Assembly: GCA_016714905.1 (NCBI GenBank)
Contig: JADKBW010000002.1
Span: 244,032 to 308,031 of the forward strand
From: Flavobacterium sp.
Lineage (GTDB): Bacteria > Bacteroidota > Bacteroidia > Flavobacteriales > Flavobacteriaceae
DNA: 64,000 bases
Reading direction: 5' to 3'
This document shows, in pieces, positions 55,737-64,000 of the stretch. How positions within the stretch are numbered: position 1 is the first letter of the stretch; each line of letters begins with the position of its first letter. The notes beneath the pieces were generated by a model. The model was not told where the DNA came from. It made no database searches and was given only the letters and a program-made list of their open reading frames with translations. The position numbers were made by a program, and so were the translations under genes.

Positions 55737-58700
55737 CTAATTCAGCTTGAAATTCAGTTGCATTTTTTCTAATTCTTGTAGCAATTCATTTGAAATACCA
55801 ATCTTCAATTTTCGACTTGGCATCGAGAGCTTGGTAATTATCTTAATTTCATCCTTCTCCTCGCTCAAAGCCACTTCTGGTTCTGTTTCTTCAGAAAGTA
55901 AAAGCAAATCTTCGCCCACACTAACTTCATCATTCTCGACAAATACAGGTGCAACGACTTCTACTTCTTTCTTTATTGTTTCTAATTCTAATACTTCAAA
56001 AGTCACCGAATGATCCCCTCGGTTGGATTGAAAGACGGTTTGTAGTTTTGTAATCAAATCTGATCGCAAGTCTTCGATATTCATGTGAATAATAAGTTTC
56101 TTCGCATACGTTGGCAGCACATCTTGTAAATAATGAACATTCAAAAACTGTAATCTGGGTTCTCCTTTTTTACCCGTTTCTCGATCCGCCCAACCTTCTT
56201 TCACCACCAATCGGATGTAAGTAAAATTATTTGGGATCAAATAGTGACGGAATTTCAAATATTCTTCGCCAAAAATTCGAAACTCAAAACTCTCATCAAA
56301 ACCTTCTAAAGTAAAGGACGCCCATCCTTTGCCGTTCTTTGCGACACGATGTTGCACATTGGTGATAATTCCTCCGACAGAAAGATTCTTGTTGACATAT
56401 TGTGTCAGGTCTTTCAATGCTTCCAGCTTCGAATTGCAGTAATAACGCATTTCAAATTTATAGTCGTCGAGCGGATGTCCAGAAATATAAATCCCGACAA
56501 CTTCCTTCTCCTTTGCCAATTTTTCCATGGTTGTCCAATCTTCGCAGGGCGGCACAATTGGCTCTGGAATTTGCACATCGCTAGCTTCACCAAACAAACT
56601 CACTTGCGAAGAATTTTCATTTTCTTGGAATTTAGCGCCATATCTGATGGCCTTTTCTAAGAATGTAATCCCATCGCCTTCCTCATGAAAATATTGCGCT
56701 CTCAACGTATTTCCAAATGAATCAAATCCACCCGCTAACGCCAGATTTTCGATGGCCTTTTTATTCGCTGCGCGCAAATCAACACGTTTACTCAAATCGA
56801 AAATAGATTTGTATTTGCCTTCTTTTCGGTTTTCGACTATGGTTTCAACAGCCGACATCCCCACGCCTTTGACAGCGCCCATTCCGAAACGAACGGCGTA
56901 ATTTTCATTTACGGTAAACTTGTAGAAAGATTCATTCACATCTGGACCTAAAACTTGTAATCCCATGCGCTTGCACTCTTCCATAAAGAACGAAACTTGC
57001 TTGATATCACTCATGTTATTGGAGAGAACTGCCGCCATATACTCGGCGGGATAATTCGCCTTTAGATAAGCGGTTTGATAAGCAATCCATGCGTAACAAG
57101 TCGAGTGTGATTTATTAAAAGCATATTCCGCAAAAGCTTCCCAATCTTTCCAAATCTTTTCTAATTTTTCCTCTGAATGGCCTTTCGCTGCAGCTTGACT
57201 GATAAATTTGGGTTTCATTTTATCCAGTACATCGCGTTGTTTTTTACCCATCGCTTTTCGCAAAACGTCGGCGTCACCTTTCGAAAAATCTGCCAATTTT
57301 TGTGACAAAAGCATTACTTGTTCTTGATATACTGTAATGCCATAAGTGTCTTTAAGCAGTTCTTCACAGGCTTCAAGATCATATTCTATAGGTTCTTCAC
57401 CGTTTTTTCTTTTAATAAAGCTCGGAATATAAGCAATCGGACCTGGACGATATAAGGCGTTCATGGCAATCAAGTCATTGAAAACGGTCGGTTTCAATTC
57501 CTTCATATATTTCTGCATTCCGGCACTTTCATACTGAAAAATTCCTACGGTTTCGCCGCGTTGAAACAACTCGTACGTTTTTATATCATCAATAGGAAAC
57601 GTGTCAGGATCGAGCACTTTACCTGTTCGGTATTTGACCAATTTGACCGTGTCTTTAATCAAAGTCAAAGTCTTCAATCCCAAGAAATCCATCTTCAACA
57701 AACCAGCACTTTCTACCACTGAATTATCAAATTGCGTCACATACAATTCCGAATCTTTGGCAGTCGCCACTGGAACAAAATTGGTGATGTCACTTGGAGT
57801 AATGATAACACCACAAGCGTGAATGCCAGTATTTCTGAGGTTTCCTTCTAAAATTTGAGCTTGCTGAATTGTCTCACCGCTCAAATCTTCTTCCTTTGAA
57901 ATTTCGATTAATTCTTTAATATTCTCAAAATCTTCTTGACGGAGTACTTTTTTAATTTCAGCTTCCGTATCATTTAGGAAACGTGCTAAATTCCATTTTG
58001 ACGGAATCATACCTGGAATCAATTTGGCGATTTTATCCGCTTCAAAAAGTGGTAAATCTAAAACTCGAGCGGTATCTCGAATTGCTGATTTCGCCGCCAT
58101 AGTCCCGTAGGTGATGATCTGCGCCACCTGTTTAGAACCGTATTTATTGATGACATAATCCATGACTTTACTTCGTCCTTCATCGTCAAAATCAATATCA
58201 ATATCAGGCAACGACACCCGATCAGGGTTTAGAAAACGCTCAAAAAGTAAATTGTACAACAGTGGATCGATATTGGTAATCCAAAGGCAATACGCCACAA
58301 CAGAACCCGCAGCAGAACCACGACCAGGACCCACCGAAACGCCCATTTCTCTTGCAGCGGCAATGAAATCTTGTACAATCAAAAAGTAGCCGGGATAACC
58401 AGAATTCTCAATGGTGGTTAACTCAAAATCGAGACGCTCTTTAATTTCAGGAGTGATTTCTCCGTATCGCTTCTCCGCACCTTTGAAGGTTAAGTATTTT
58501 AAGTAAGCATTCTCGCCGCGCTTTCCTCCATCTGCTTCATCATCTGAAACTAAAAAATCAGTAGGAATTTCGAACTTCGGCAATAAAACTTCTCGAGCTA
58601 AATTGTATATTTCAATTTTATCAACAATCGCAGTGGTATTGGAAATGGCTTCGGGCAGATCGTGAAAAAGTTTTTTCATTTCTTCCGCCGATTTGAAATA

Positions 58701-60269
58701 GTATTCTTGATTTGGCAAACCATAACGATAACCGCGACCACGACCAATAGGTGTAGTTTGCTTTTCGCCGTCTCGCACACATAGCAAGATGTCGTGGGCG
58801 TTGGCATCGTCTTTATCGATATAAAATGTATTGTTAGTCGCCACAAGCGCAACGTCATGTTTCTTGGCAAGCGCAATCAGTCCTTCATTGATGCGATTCT
58901 CATCTTCTTGATTGTGGCGCATGACCTCGAGGTAGCAATCGTCGCCGAATTCGCTTTTCCACCAAAGCAGCGCTTCTTCCGCTTGGTTCTCTCCTAAATT
59001 TAGCAACTTATTTGGAATCTCGCCGTAAAGATTTCCGGACAAAACAATCAGGTCTTCTTTGTATTTTTGAATCACATTTCTGTCAATTCTCGGGACATAA
59101 TAAAAGCCGTCTGTGTACGCAATAGAAGACATTTTAGCTAAATTATGGTAGCCTTTTTTGGTTTTTGCAAGAAACACCACTTGGTAACCATTGTCTTTTC
59201 TCGACTTGTCTTTGTGATCTTCGCAAACAAAAAACTCGCAGCCCACAATGGGTTTGACAATAGCTTCGGTAGGTTCTTCTCCTTTTTCAATCGCTTCCTT
59301 GTTTTTACTTTCTGCTGTTTTGTTGTGATTTAAAATATCCCGAACAAAATGGAAAGCACCCATCAAATTGGCATGATCGGTAATGGCGACAGCCGGCATT
59401 TTTTGTTGAACAGTTGCCTTGACCAAAGCAGCTACGCTAATGGTGGACTGCAAAACAGAAAACTGCGTGTGATTGTGCAGATGAACAAAATCCGTATCGA
59501 GTAAAAGCTGCTTGTTATCCGAAAGTTCTTGCTTTGATATGGGTGCCGCTTGTTGATTACCCAAACGCTGTCTAATGCGTTCGGACGCTTCTTTGAGATT
59601 GACGTGCTTTAGTCCAACCAGCGCAATGGGTTTTGGGTTCTTCAGCTTAAACTCTTCAAAGTAGTCTTGAGAAACGCCCAAATCTTTTGAAGTAAAAACT
59701 TCTTGTCTAATCAATTCGAAGAAACACCGACTCGTAGCTTCCACATCGGCAGTGGCATTGTGCGCTTCTGCAAATGGCGTTTGAAATAAATAGGAATGCA
59801 ACTCTGTTAAAGTTGGCAATTTGAATTTACCACCTCGTCCTCCAGGTAAACGCAGTAAAGAAGCGGTAACTTCTGTACAAGTATCCAAAACAGGAATGCT
59901 GCTCATGGGAGATTCGATTCCCATTCGATGGAATTCACATCCCATAATATTGACATCAAAACCTAAATTTTGACCCACAATAAATTGCGTTTTGCTTAAG
60001 ACAATGTTGAACTTTTCGAGGACTGTAGCCAAATCAACGCCTTCTTCCTCGGCTAGTGCGGTCGAAATCCCATGAACGCGCTCGGCGTCGTATGGAATAT
60101 TAAATCCTTCTGGTTTTACTAAAAAATCTTGATGTTCTAGAATTTTTCCCGAAGCATCGTGCAACTGCCAGGCAATTTGAATACATCGCGGCCAGTTATT
60201 TACATCGGTAATGGGTGCGTCCCAACGCTTTGGAAGTCCTGTAGTTTCGGTGTCGAAAATTAGATACAT
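55737..60269 (-). CDS. dnaE: DNA polymerase III alpha subunit with fused N-terminal 3'-5' exonuclease
   Basis: A 1510-residue replicative polymerase. Residues 1-~185: DEDDh exonuclease (FDTETTG, GQNLGFDVNI, AHNATADVEAT), a DnaQ-like proofreading module fused in cis. From ~258: PHP domain (HLHNHTQFSV, ITDHANL). Palm with GRGSAAGSVVAY (~650) and PDIDIDFDDEGR (~685, catalytic Asp triad part). Fingers/thumb, then helix-hairpin-helix region, and an OB fold near 1295 (VGGIITNVQHRV). The C-terminal ~130 residues are acidic and variable. Usual DnaE is ~1160 residues; the excess is explained by the exonuclease and the tail. Transcribed alone, away from the RRM gene. Confidence 0.95.
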   Translation of the reverse strand: MYLIFDTETTGLPKRWDAPITDVNNWPRCIQIAWQLHDASGKILEHQDFLVKPEGFNIPYDAERVHGISTALAEEEGVDLATVLEKFNIVLSKTQFIVGQNLGFDVNIMGCEFHRMGIESPMSSIPVLDTCTEVTASLLRLPGGRGGKFKLPTLTELHSYLFQTPFAEAHNATADVEATSRCFFELIRQEVFTSKDLGVSQDYFEEFKLKNPKPIALVGLKHVNLKEASERIRQRLGNQQAAPISKQELSDNKQLLLDTDFVHLHNHTQFSVLQSTISVAALVKATVQQKMPAVAITDHANLMGAFHFVRDILNHNKTAESKNKEAIEKGEEPTEAIVKPIVGCEFFVCEDHKDKSRKDNGYQVVFLAKTKKGYHNLAKMSSIAYTDGFYYVPRIDRNVIQKYKEDLIVLSGNLYGEIPNKLLNLGENQAEEALLWWKSEFGDDCYLEVMRHNQEDENRINEGLIALAKKHDVALVATNNTFYIDKDDANAHDILLCVRDGEKQTTPIGRGRGYRYGLPNQEYYFKSAEEMKKLFHDLPEAISNTTAIVDKIEIYNLAREVLLPKFEIPTDFLVSDDEADGGKRGENAYLKYLTFKGAEKRYGEITPEIKERLDFELTTIENSGYPGYFLIVQDFIAAAREMGVSVGPGRGSAAGSVVAYCLWITNIDPLLYNLLFERFLNPDRVSLPDIDIDFDDEGRSKVMDYVINKYGSKQVAQIITYGTMAAKSAIRDTARVLDLPLFEADKIAKLIPGMIPSKWNLARFLNDTEAEIKKVLRQEDFENIKELIEISKEEDLSGETIQQAQILEGNLRNTGIHACGVIITPSDITNFVPVATAKDSELYVTQFDNSVVESAGLLKMDFLGLKTLTLIKDTVKLVKYRTGKVLDPDTFPIDDIKTYELFQRGETVGIFQYESAGMQKYMKELKPTVFNDLIAMNALYRPGPIAYIPSFIKRKNGEEPIEYDLEACEELLKDTYGITVYQEQVMLLSQKLADFSKGDADVLRKAMGKKQRDVLDKMKPKFISQAAAKGHSEEKLEKIWKDWEAFAEYAFNKSHSTCYAWIAYQTAYLKANYPAEYMAAVLSNNMSDIKQVSFFMEECKRMGLQVLGPDVNESFYKFTVNENYAVRFGMGAVKGVGMSAVETIVENRKEGKYKSIFDLSKRVDLRAANKKAIENLALAGGFDSFGNTLRAQYFHEEGDGITFLEKAIRYGAKFQENENSSQVSLFGEASDVQIPEPIVPPCEDWTTMEKLAKEKEVVGIYISGHPLDDYKFEMRYYCNSKLEALKDLTQYVNKNLSVGGIITNVQHRVAKNGKGWASFTLEGFDESFEFRIFGEEYLKFRHYLIPNNFTYIRLVVKEGWADRETGKKGEPRLQFLNVHYLQDVLPTYAKKLIIHMNIEDLRSDLITKLQTVFQSNRGDHSVTFEVLELETIKKEVEVVAPVFVENDEVSVGEDLLLLSEETEPEVALSEEKDEIKIITKLSMPSRKLKIGISNELLQELEKMQLNFKLN

Positions 60270-60363
60270 AGTAAATTTGAAGTGCTGGTATTTTAAAAAA
60301 TACGGTAAAAATGAACTTCAAATTTAGACTATTTTACAGAAGTAAAATGGGTAAAGTTATCAA

Positions 60364-60413
60364 CAAAAAACCATTCAAAAAACTGAAAAATCAATTCTTT
60401 GAATGGTTTTTTT
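60364..60413 (-). terminator. Rho-independent terminator of the RRM gene
   Basis: Arms AAAAACCATTCAAA and TTTGAATGGTTTTT are exact complements around a ~20-nt loop; minus-strand T run follows. It separates the RRM gene from dnaE. Confidence 0.8.
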
Positions 60414-60455
60414 ATACTAAAATTAGTATCGCTCTATAGAGATAAAATCTATTGA

Positions 60456-60782
60456 TTAATAACCACCGCGGTTTCCACCACCGTAACCTCCGCGAGAATC
60501 TCCACCACGACTGTTGTTGTAGCTTTTTCTTTCTCCTTCTGGTTTTGGTTCAGATTTGTTCACAACGATTGCACGTCCTTGAACAGTAGCTCCGTTTAAT
60601 TCTGCGATCGCTTTTAAAGCTTCCTCATCATTTGTCATTTCAACAAAACCGAATCCTTTACTTCTTCCAGTAAATTTATCAGTAATAATTTTTACAGAAT
60701 CAACTGCACCATAAGCCTCAAAAGACTCTCTTAAATCTGCTTCCTCAATACTGAATGGAAGACTTCCAACAAAAATGTTCAT
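60456..60782 (-). CDS. RNA-binding protein with one RRM domain and Gly/Arg-rich tail
   Basis: A 108-residue protein. RRM at 1-~80 with RNP2 NIFVGSL and RNP1 KGFGFVEM, and the usual beta-alpha-beta layout (LRESFEAYGAVDSVKII). The tail (~85-108) is rich in Gly, Arg, Tyr, Ser (GGDSRGGYGGGNRGGY), like cold-inducible RRM proteins. It probably binds single-stranded RNA; roles in cold adaptation or mRNA handling are family-level guesses. It has its own terminator. Confidence 0.93.
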   Translation of the reverse strand: MNIFVGSLPFSIEEADLRESFEAYGAVDSVKIITDKFTGRSKGFGFVEMTNDEEALKAIAELNGATVQGRAIVVNKSEPKPEGERKSYNNSRGGDSRGGYGGGNRGGY

Positions 60783-60846
60783 ATGAATTATTTTAAATAT
60801 TACACAAATGTAGTTCTAATTTAGTTCTAAACTACTATAAATCAAA

Positions 60847-60880
60847 ATAAAAAAAGCCACCTTGCTAGAAGATGGCTTTA
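60847..60880 (-). terminator. Rho-independent terminator of the gene at 60904
   Basis: Minus-strand stem AAAGCCATCTT/AAGGTGGCTTT with loop CTAGC and a T run, 24 nt after the stop. Confidence 0.85.
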
Positions 60881-60903
60881 TTATTATTAGGTTCAACCTT
60901 TTC

Positions 60904-61398
60904 TTATTGAACAGGCACTTTGTAAAAAACACCGTTTTGCATATTAACAACCTCTTGTGCGGTTGATTCTGGATCTATATTCTCGGCATTAAATCGAAAA
61001 GTTCCTGAAATTACATTTCCATCGTACTCCTTAATGACAATCTCGCCATCGCCAACACCAATCGCTGTTTCATAAGTAAATACATCACTTCCGGTAGTTA
61101 AAATATAAGTTGCTTTTTTTATTGTAGTTGTCCCAAGTACATGTGTAATAAAACTACTTTCTTTTTTAGGATTAACAAACGTAGTTGGTTTAGGTATTCT
61201 TAACGACATCGATTCACTCAAAGTGACTGCCTTAATTGAAATTTTATTTCCCACTTCAATCGTCGCGACGGCATTCCCGCCTATCCAAGTTGCATTATCT
61301 TTAACTCCCTGAAATACAGCGGTATCGTTTACGCTTATGTCTTCTCCACAGGAAACAAACGCCAAAAGAACAATGATATAAGAAAGAATTTTTTTCAT
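60904..61398 (-). CDS. Small secreted lipoprotein, DUF6252-like
   Basis: A 164-residue protein starting at ATG 61398; signal peptide MKKILSYIIVLLAFVSC with lipobox FVSC. The mature part is a predicted beta-sandwich: ATWIGGNAVATIE, LSESMSLRIPKPT, YILTTGSDVFTY and the ending GTFRFNAEN...VVNMQNGVFYKVPVQ, which matches the pattern of DUF6252 proteins (GTF.F.A..-x-ng.F..vp). Location periplasm or outer membrane. Function unknown. An upstream in-frame start would add six codons before the signal and is unlikely. Confidence 0.75.
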   Translation of the reverse strand: MKKILSYIIVLLAFVSCGEDISVNDTAVFQGVKDNATWIGGNAVATIEVGNKISIKAVTLSESMSLRIPKPTTFVNPKKESSFITHVLGTTTIKKATYILTTGSDVFTYETAIGVGDGEIVIKEYDGNVISGTFRFNAENIDPESTAQEVVNMQNGVFYKVPVQ

Positions 61399-61554
61399 TA
61401 CTTTTCTAATTTTGAAAAACAAAAGTAACTTTTTAAAACATATTTCTGAATTAAAATTGAAAAAAAATAACGTTTATTGTGTCGCTCCAATAAATCACCT
61501 CTATTTTCTTTTTTAAAAATCGTTTTTTGCATTAGTATTTTTTAAATAAAAGTG

Positions 61555-61562
61555 TATCTTTG
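61555..61562 (+). promoter_or_regulatory. Bacteroidota -7 box TATCTTTG
   Basis: Full match, 49 nt before rpsP; transcription is expected to start near 61569. Confidence 0.75.
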
Positions 61563-61574
61563 CGCCCTTAATTA

Positions 61575-61600
61575 ACCGAGGTCGTGTACCTCAAAATTTA
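61575..61600 (+). promoter_or_regulatory. Candidate leader hairpin of rpsP
   Basis: GAGGT-CGTGT-ACCTC (61580-61594) forms a 5-bp hairpin in the short untranslated leader. Ribosomal-protein leaders for S16 have, as far as I recall, been proposed in Flavobacteria; this is a candidate only. Confidence 0.4.
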
Positions 61601-61611
61601 ATCATACGATT

Positions 61612-62277
61612 ATGTCAGTAAAAATTAGATTACAAAGACATGGTAAAAAAGGGAAACCTTTTTACTGGGTTGTAGCGGCAGATGCTCGCTCAAAAAGAGA
61701 CGGTAAATACTTAGAGAAAATCGGTACTTACAATCCAAACACAAATCCTGCAACTATCGATTTAAACTTAGATAGCGCAGTACAATGGTTGCACAATGGT
61801 GCTCAACCAACCGATACGGCAAGAGCAATCCTTTCTTATAAAGGAGCGTTGTTGAAACACCACCTAGATGGCGGAATTCGTAAAGGTGCTTTAACTCAAG
61901 AGCAAGCAGACGCTAAATTAGCGGCTTGGTTAGAAGCTAAAGCAGGAAAAGTTGACGCTAAAAAAGACGGATTATCAAAAGCACAAGAAGCTGCAAAAGC
62001 AAAAGCTTTTAAAGCAGAACAAGCTGCCAATGCAAAACGTTTAGCTGCTGCTGCACAAGCTGAAGTAGAAGCTACTCAAGAAGAAGTTGCCGAAGAAGCT
62101 GCTGTAGAAGAAGTTGCTGCTGAAGAAGCTCCAGAAGTGGTTGCTGAAGTAGCGCCAGCTGTTGAAGAAGCAGAAGCGCCAGCTGCCGAAGAAGCTCCTG
62201 AAGTAGTTGCTGAAGAAGCACCAGCGGTTGAAGAAGCTCCAGCTGCAGAAGAAGCAAGCGAAGAGAAAGAAGCATAA
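61612..62277 (+). CDS. rpsP: 30S ribosomal protein S16 with long acidic C-terminal extension
   Basis: A 221-residue S16. Residues 1-~80 are the conserved ribosomal domain (MSVKIRLQRHGKKGKPFYW, VVAADARSKRDGKYLEKIGTYNP, QWLHNGAQPTDTA). Typical S16 is ~80-90 residues. The extension has a Lys/Ala-rich helix (~100-150) and an Ala/Glu/Val-rich tail (~150-221) with repeated EEAPEVVAEE-type units. Such extensions occur in other Flavobacteria and are not a fusion to a known domain. Strong promoter upstream; rimM follows by 13 nt, the usual rpsP-rimM order. Confidence 0.95.
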   Translation: MSVKIRLQRHGKKGKPFYWVVAADARSKRDGKYLEKIGTYNPNTNPATIDLNLDSAVQWLHNGAQPTDTARAILSYKGALLKHHLDGGIRKGALTQEQADAKLAAWLEAKAGKVDAKKDGLSKAQEAAKAKAFKAEQAANAKRLAAAAQAEVEATQEEVAEEAAVEEVAAEEAPEVVAEVAPAVEEAEAPAAEEAPEVVAEEAPAVEEAPAAEEASEEKEA

Positions 62278-62290
62278 TTCTACAGCGATC

Positions 62291-62815
62291 ATGCGTAAAG
62301 AAGATTGTTTCTATTTAGGCAAAATCGCAAAAAAATTTAGTTTCAAAGGGGAAGTTCTCATCTATCTAGATACCGACGAACCCGAGTTATATGAAAATAT
62401 GGAATCAGTATTTGTTGAATTTAACAACAATCTGGTTCCATTTTTTATTGAAAATAGTTCACTGCACAAGAATGACTTTCTCCGCGTTCGCTTTGAAGAT
62501 GTCAACACAGAAGAAGAAGCCGATCGCTTATTGGGTTCTGCAGTTTATCTTCCATTAAAAATGCTCCCAAAACTGAGCGGCAACAAGTTCTACTTTCACG
62601 AAGTCATCGGATTTGAAATCGAAGACCAACGTCTCGGCGTATTCGGAAAAATTGTGGCGGTCAATGACAGTTCTGCGCAAACGCTTTTTGAAGTTTTAAA
62701 TGGAGAAGTGGAAATTCTTATTCCCATGATTGATCATTTCCTGGTAAAAATTGATAGAGAAAACAAAAAGGTAATTATGGATTTACCAGAAGGGCTGATA
62801 GAGATGTACCTTTAA
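62291..62815 (+). CDS. rimM: Ribosome maturation factor RimM
   Basis: A 174-residue protein. N-terminal beta-barrel with CFYLGKIAKKFSFKGEVLI (the family YLGKI...GEV pattern) and FLRVRFEDVNTEEEADRLLGSAVYLP; the C-terminal PRC-barrel starts at ~95 (KFYFHEVIGFEIED, GKIVAVND) and ends DLPEGLIEMYL. It assists maturation of the 30S head together with S19. Start ATG 62291, 13 nt after rpsP, so cotranscribed. Confidence 0.95.
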   Translation: MRKEDCFYLGKIAKKFSFKGEVLIYLDTDEPELYENMESVFVEFNNNLVPFFIENSSLHKNDFLRVRFEDVNTEEEADRLLGSAVYLPLKMLPKLSGNKFYFHEVIGFEIEDQRLGVFGKIVAVNDSSAQTLFEVLNGEVEILIPMIDHFLVKIDRENKKVIMDLPEGLIEMYL

Positions 62816-62828
62816 TTTCCTTTTTTTG

Positions 62829-62886
62829 AACCATTAAGAAATTAAGGTTCATTAAGACTTAAATTTTCTTAATGCCTTATATGGTT
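62829..62886. repeat. Empty copy of the AACCATTAAG hairpin repeat
   Basis: AACCATTAAGAAATTAAG at 62829; the right end reads TTCTTAATGCCTTATATGGTT, whose outer bases pair with the left arm. Same family as 18684-18740 and the arms around the GxxExxY gene. Confidence 0.75.
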
Positions 62887-62905
62887 TAAATTTTTAAAAA
62901 TTAAA

Positions 62906-63619
62906 ATGCCCCAATTCCAATTCAAACAATTTTCTGTTCAACAAGACAAATGCGCTATGAAAATTGGCACTGACGCAGTTTTGCTTGGAGCTTGGTGTCC
63001 TATTGAGAACAATACGTTTTCTGTTTTGGATATTGGTGCAGGGACAGGAATTTTATCTTTAATGCTCGCCCAAAGAACCAATGCGGAACAAATTGACGCC
63101 ATCGAAATCGACGAAAACGCCTACGAACAAGCCGTCGATAATTTCGAAAACTCGCCCTGGGGTGATCGCCTGTTTTGTTTTCACGCCGGCTTGGATGAAT
63201 TTATCGAAGAACCTGAAGACGAGTACGATTTGATTGTTTCCAATCCGCCATTTTATTCCGAAGATTACAAAACCGAAAACGAACAACGGGATTTAGCTCG
63301 CTTTCAAGATGCCATGCCTTTTGAAGATTTAGTGGCAGCCGCCGATTTGTTATTGTCCGAAAACGGAATTTTTGCCGTGATTATCCCTTTTAAAGAAGAA
63401 GCAAAATTCATCGCATTAGCCAAAGACTTCGATTTATTTCCAATTAAAATTACGCATATCAAAGGAACGCCAACTGCTGATATCAAAAGAAGTTTATTGG
63501 CCTTTTCAAGAACAGAGAACAACACATTCCCCATTGATGAATTGGTTATAGAAACTGCGCGTCATGAATATACCGACGAATATATCGCCTTGACGAGAGA
63601 TTTTTATTTGAAGATGTAA
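62906..63619 (+). CDS. tRNA1(Val) (adenine(37)-N6)-methyltransferase TrmN6-like
   Basis: A 237-residue class I SAM methyltransferase. Conserved opening FQFKQFSVQQDKCAMKIGTDAVLLGAW, SAM motif I LDIGAGTGILSLML, acidic loop DAIEIDENA, and catalytic motif IVSNPPFYSED (NPPF/Y, for N6 of adenine). The length and N-terminus match the YfiC/TrmN6 family, which methylates A37 of tRNA1(Val). Follows rimM with a hairpin repeat between. Confidence 0.92.
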   Translation: MPQFQFKQFSVQQDKCAMKIGTDAVLLGAWCPIENNTFSVLDIGAGTGILSLMLAQRTNAEQIDAIEIDENAYEQAVDNFENSPWGDRLFCFHAGLDEFIEEPEDEYDLIVSNPPFYSEDYKTENEQRDLARFQDAMPFEDLVAAADLLLSENGIFAVIIPFKEEAKFIALAKDFDLFPIKITHIKGTPTADIKRSLLAFSRTENNTFPIDELVIETARHEYTDEYIALTRDFYLKM

Positions 63620-63657
63620 TTTATTAAATGCTAATAATTTGCCTTATTGTTGATTTC

Positions 63658-64000
63658 TTAATTGTTTGCATAACTCACCTCGCTCCAGAAGTTTCCTGTC
63701 CACATTAACATAATAATATCACCAGGACCCATTGCTCGCGACCCTGAAGTGTTCGTGTTACGATTTACTGCATCATCTAGTACTTCGAAACTATCTAGTC
63801 CGCTATCCGCATTTTCTATAATCAGTAGTTGCCCGATCACAGCACCGTCTGAAAGCCCAATGGTTCTGTTGGTAGCAACTAGATCATTGCTGCTTAGACG
63901 AATGTGACCACGGCCGTTCACAGAGATCAATTGGTTATCAATAGTTAGCACTATGTTGCTGCCATCATCTCTCAGCGTCAATGCGCCAAGTACATCCATG
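63658..64000 (-). CDS. C-terminal part of a secreted fibre-like protein (edge of window)
   Basis: The minus-strand frame is open to the right edge, so only the last ~114 residues are present. The pattern IGLSDGAVIGQLLIIENADSG ... SGSRAMGPGDIIMLMWTGNFWSEVSYANN (shown in parts) is the beta-rich C-terminal tip often seen on flavobacterial fibre proteins of the kind at 40207. Whether it shares the N-terminal domain of the three fibre genes cannot be seen. It may be a fourth member without a visible regulator. Confidence 0.6.
   Translation of the reverse strand, partial: MDVLGALTLRDDGSNIVLTIDNQLISVNGRGHIRLSSNDLVATNRTIGLSDGAVIGQLLIIENADSGLDSFEVLDDAVNRNTNTSGSRAMGPGDIIMLMWTGNFWSEVSYANN

Noticed and set aside
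62041..62292. Leucine- or phenylalanine-rich minus-strand frames opposite the S16 tail
   Set aside because: These are antisense readings of the GCT/GAA-rich tail of rpsP; no promoter and no homology pattern.

Overview
The window comes from a member of the Bacteroidota, most likely Flavobacteriaceae (Flavobacterium-like). The evidence is low GC, promoters with the Bacteroidota -7 box TAnnTTTG, type IX secretion (T9SS) C-terminal domains, a starch locus of the GH65/GH13/GH31 type, a DnaE with a fused N-terminal exonuclease, an S16 with a long acidic tail, and abundant short intergenic hairpin repeats.

Layout. 1-7431: alpha-glucan degradation (GH65 phosphorylase end, two GH13 amylases, a GH31 glucosidase), interrupted by a GxxExxY gene carried inside a hairpin repeat. 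7471-13559: glycerophosphodiesterase, HI0933-type flavoprotein, two T9SS surface proteins, TspO and a 54-residue membrane protein. 13702-18235: mevalonate-pathway and prenyl-transfer operon (mvaD, GHMP kinase, UbiA-type prenyltransferase) followed by an rRNA pseudouridine synthase; an S23-like four-helix gene bounded by repeats sits directly after mvaD. 18320-30345: mixed housekeeping genes (tRNA-Leu, M20 dipeptidase, glycosyltransferases, hemW, ruvC, a YbhN-like membrane protein) and a second S23-like cassette between hemW and ruvC. 30513-35224: a large T9SS protein, tRNA-Asp and a DUF58 protein.

35365-52525 is the most unusual part. A divergent module (secreted fibre protein on the minus strand; LytTR response regulator plus TPR sensor histidine kinase on the plus strand) occurs three times in tandem. 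The three fibre proteins share an N-terminal domain but have different shafts and C-termini. Each divergent intergenic region holds a direct repeat with exactly 20 bp periodicity, a plausible LytTR operator. The regulator genes each have a TAnnTTTG box 17-18 nt before the start. I infer three paralogous, separately regulated surface-fibre systems.

52576-64000: thioredoxin, a GATase-like lipoprotein, an O-antigen ligase-type protein, dnaE, an RRM protein, a small lipoprotein, rpsP-rimM, a tRNA methyltransferase, and the edge of another fibre-like protein.

Quality warning. At least a dozen genes are split by single-base shifts, most of them in A/T homopolymers that are one base short or long relative to the frame of the conserved protein. 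I read these mainly as sequence errors, so entries typed 'pseudogene' are often probably intact in the organism. Exceptions that look like real damage are the first LytTR regulator (internal deletion) and the 5' part of the third fibre gene.
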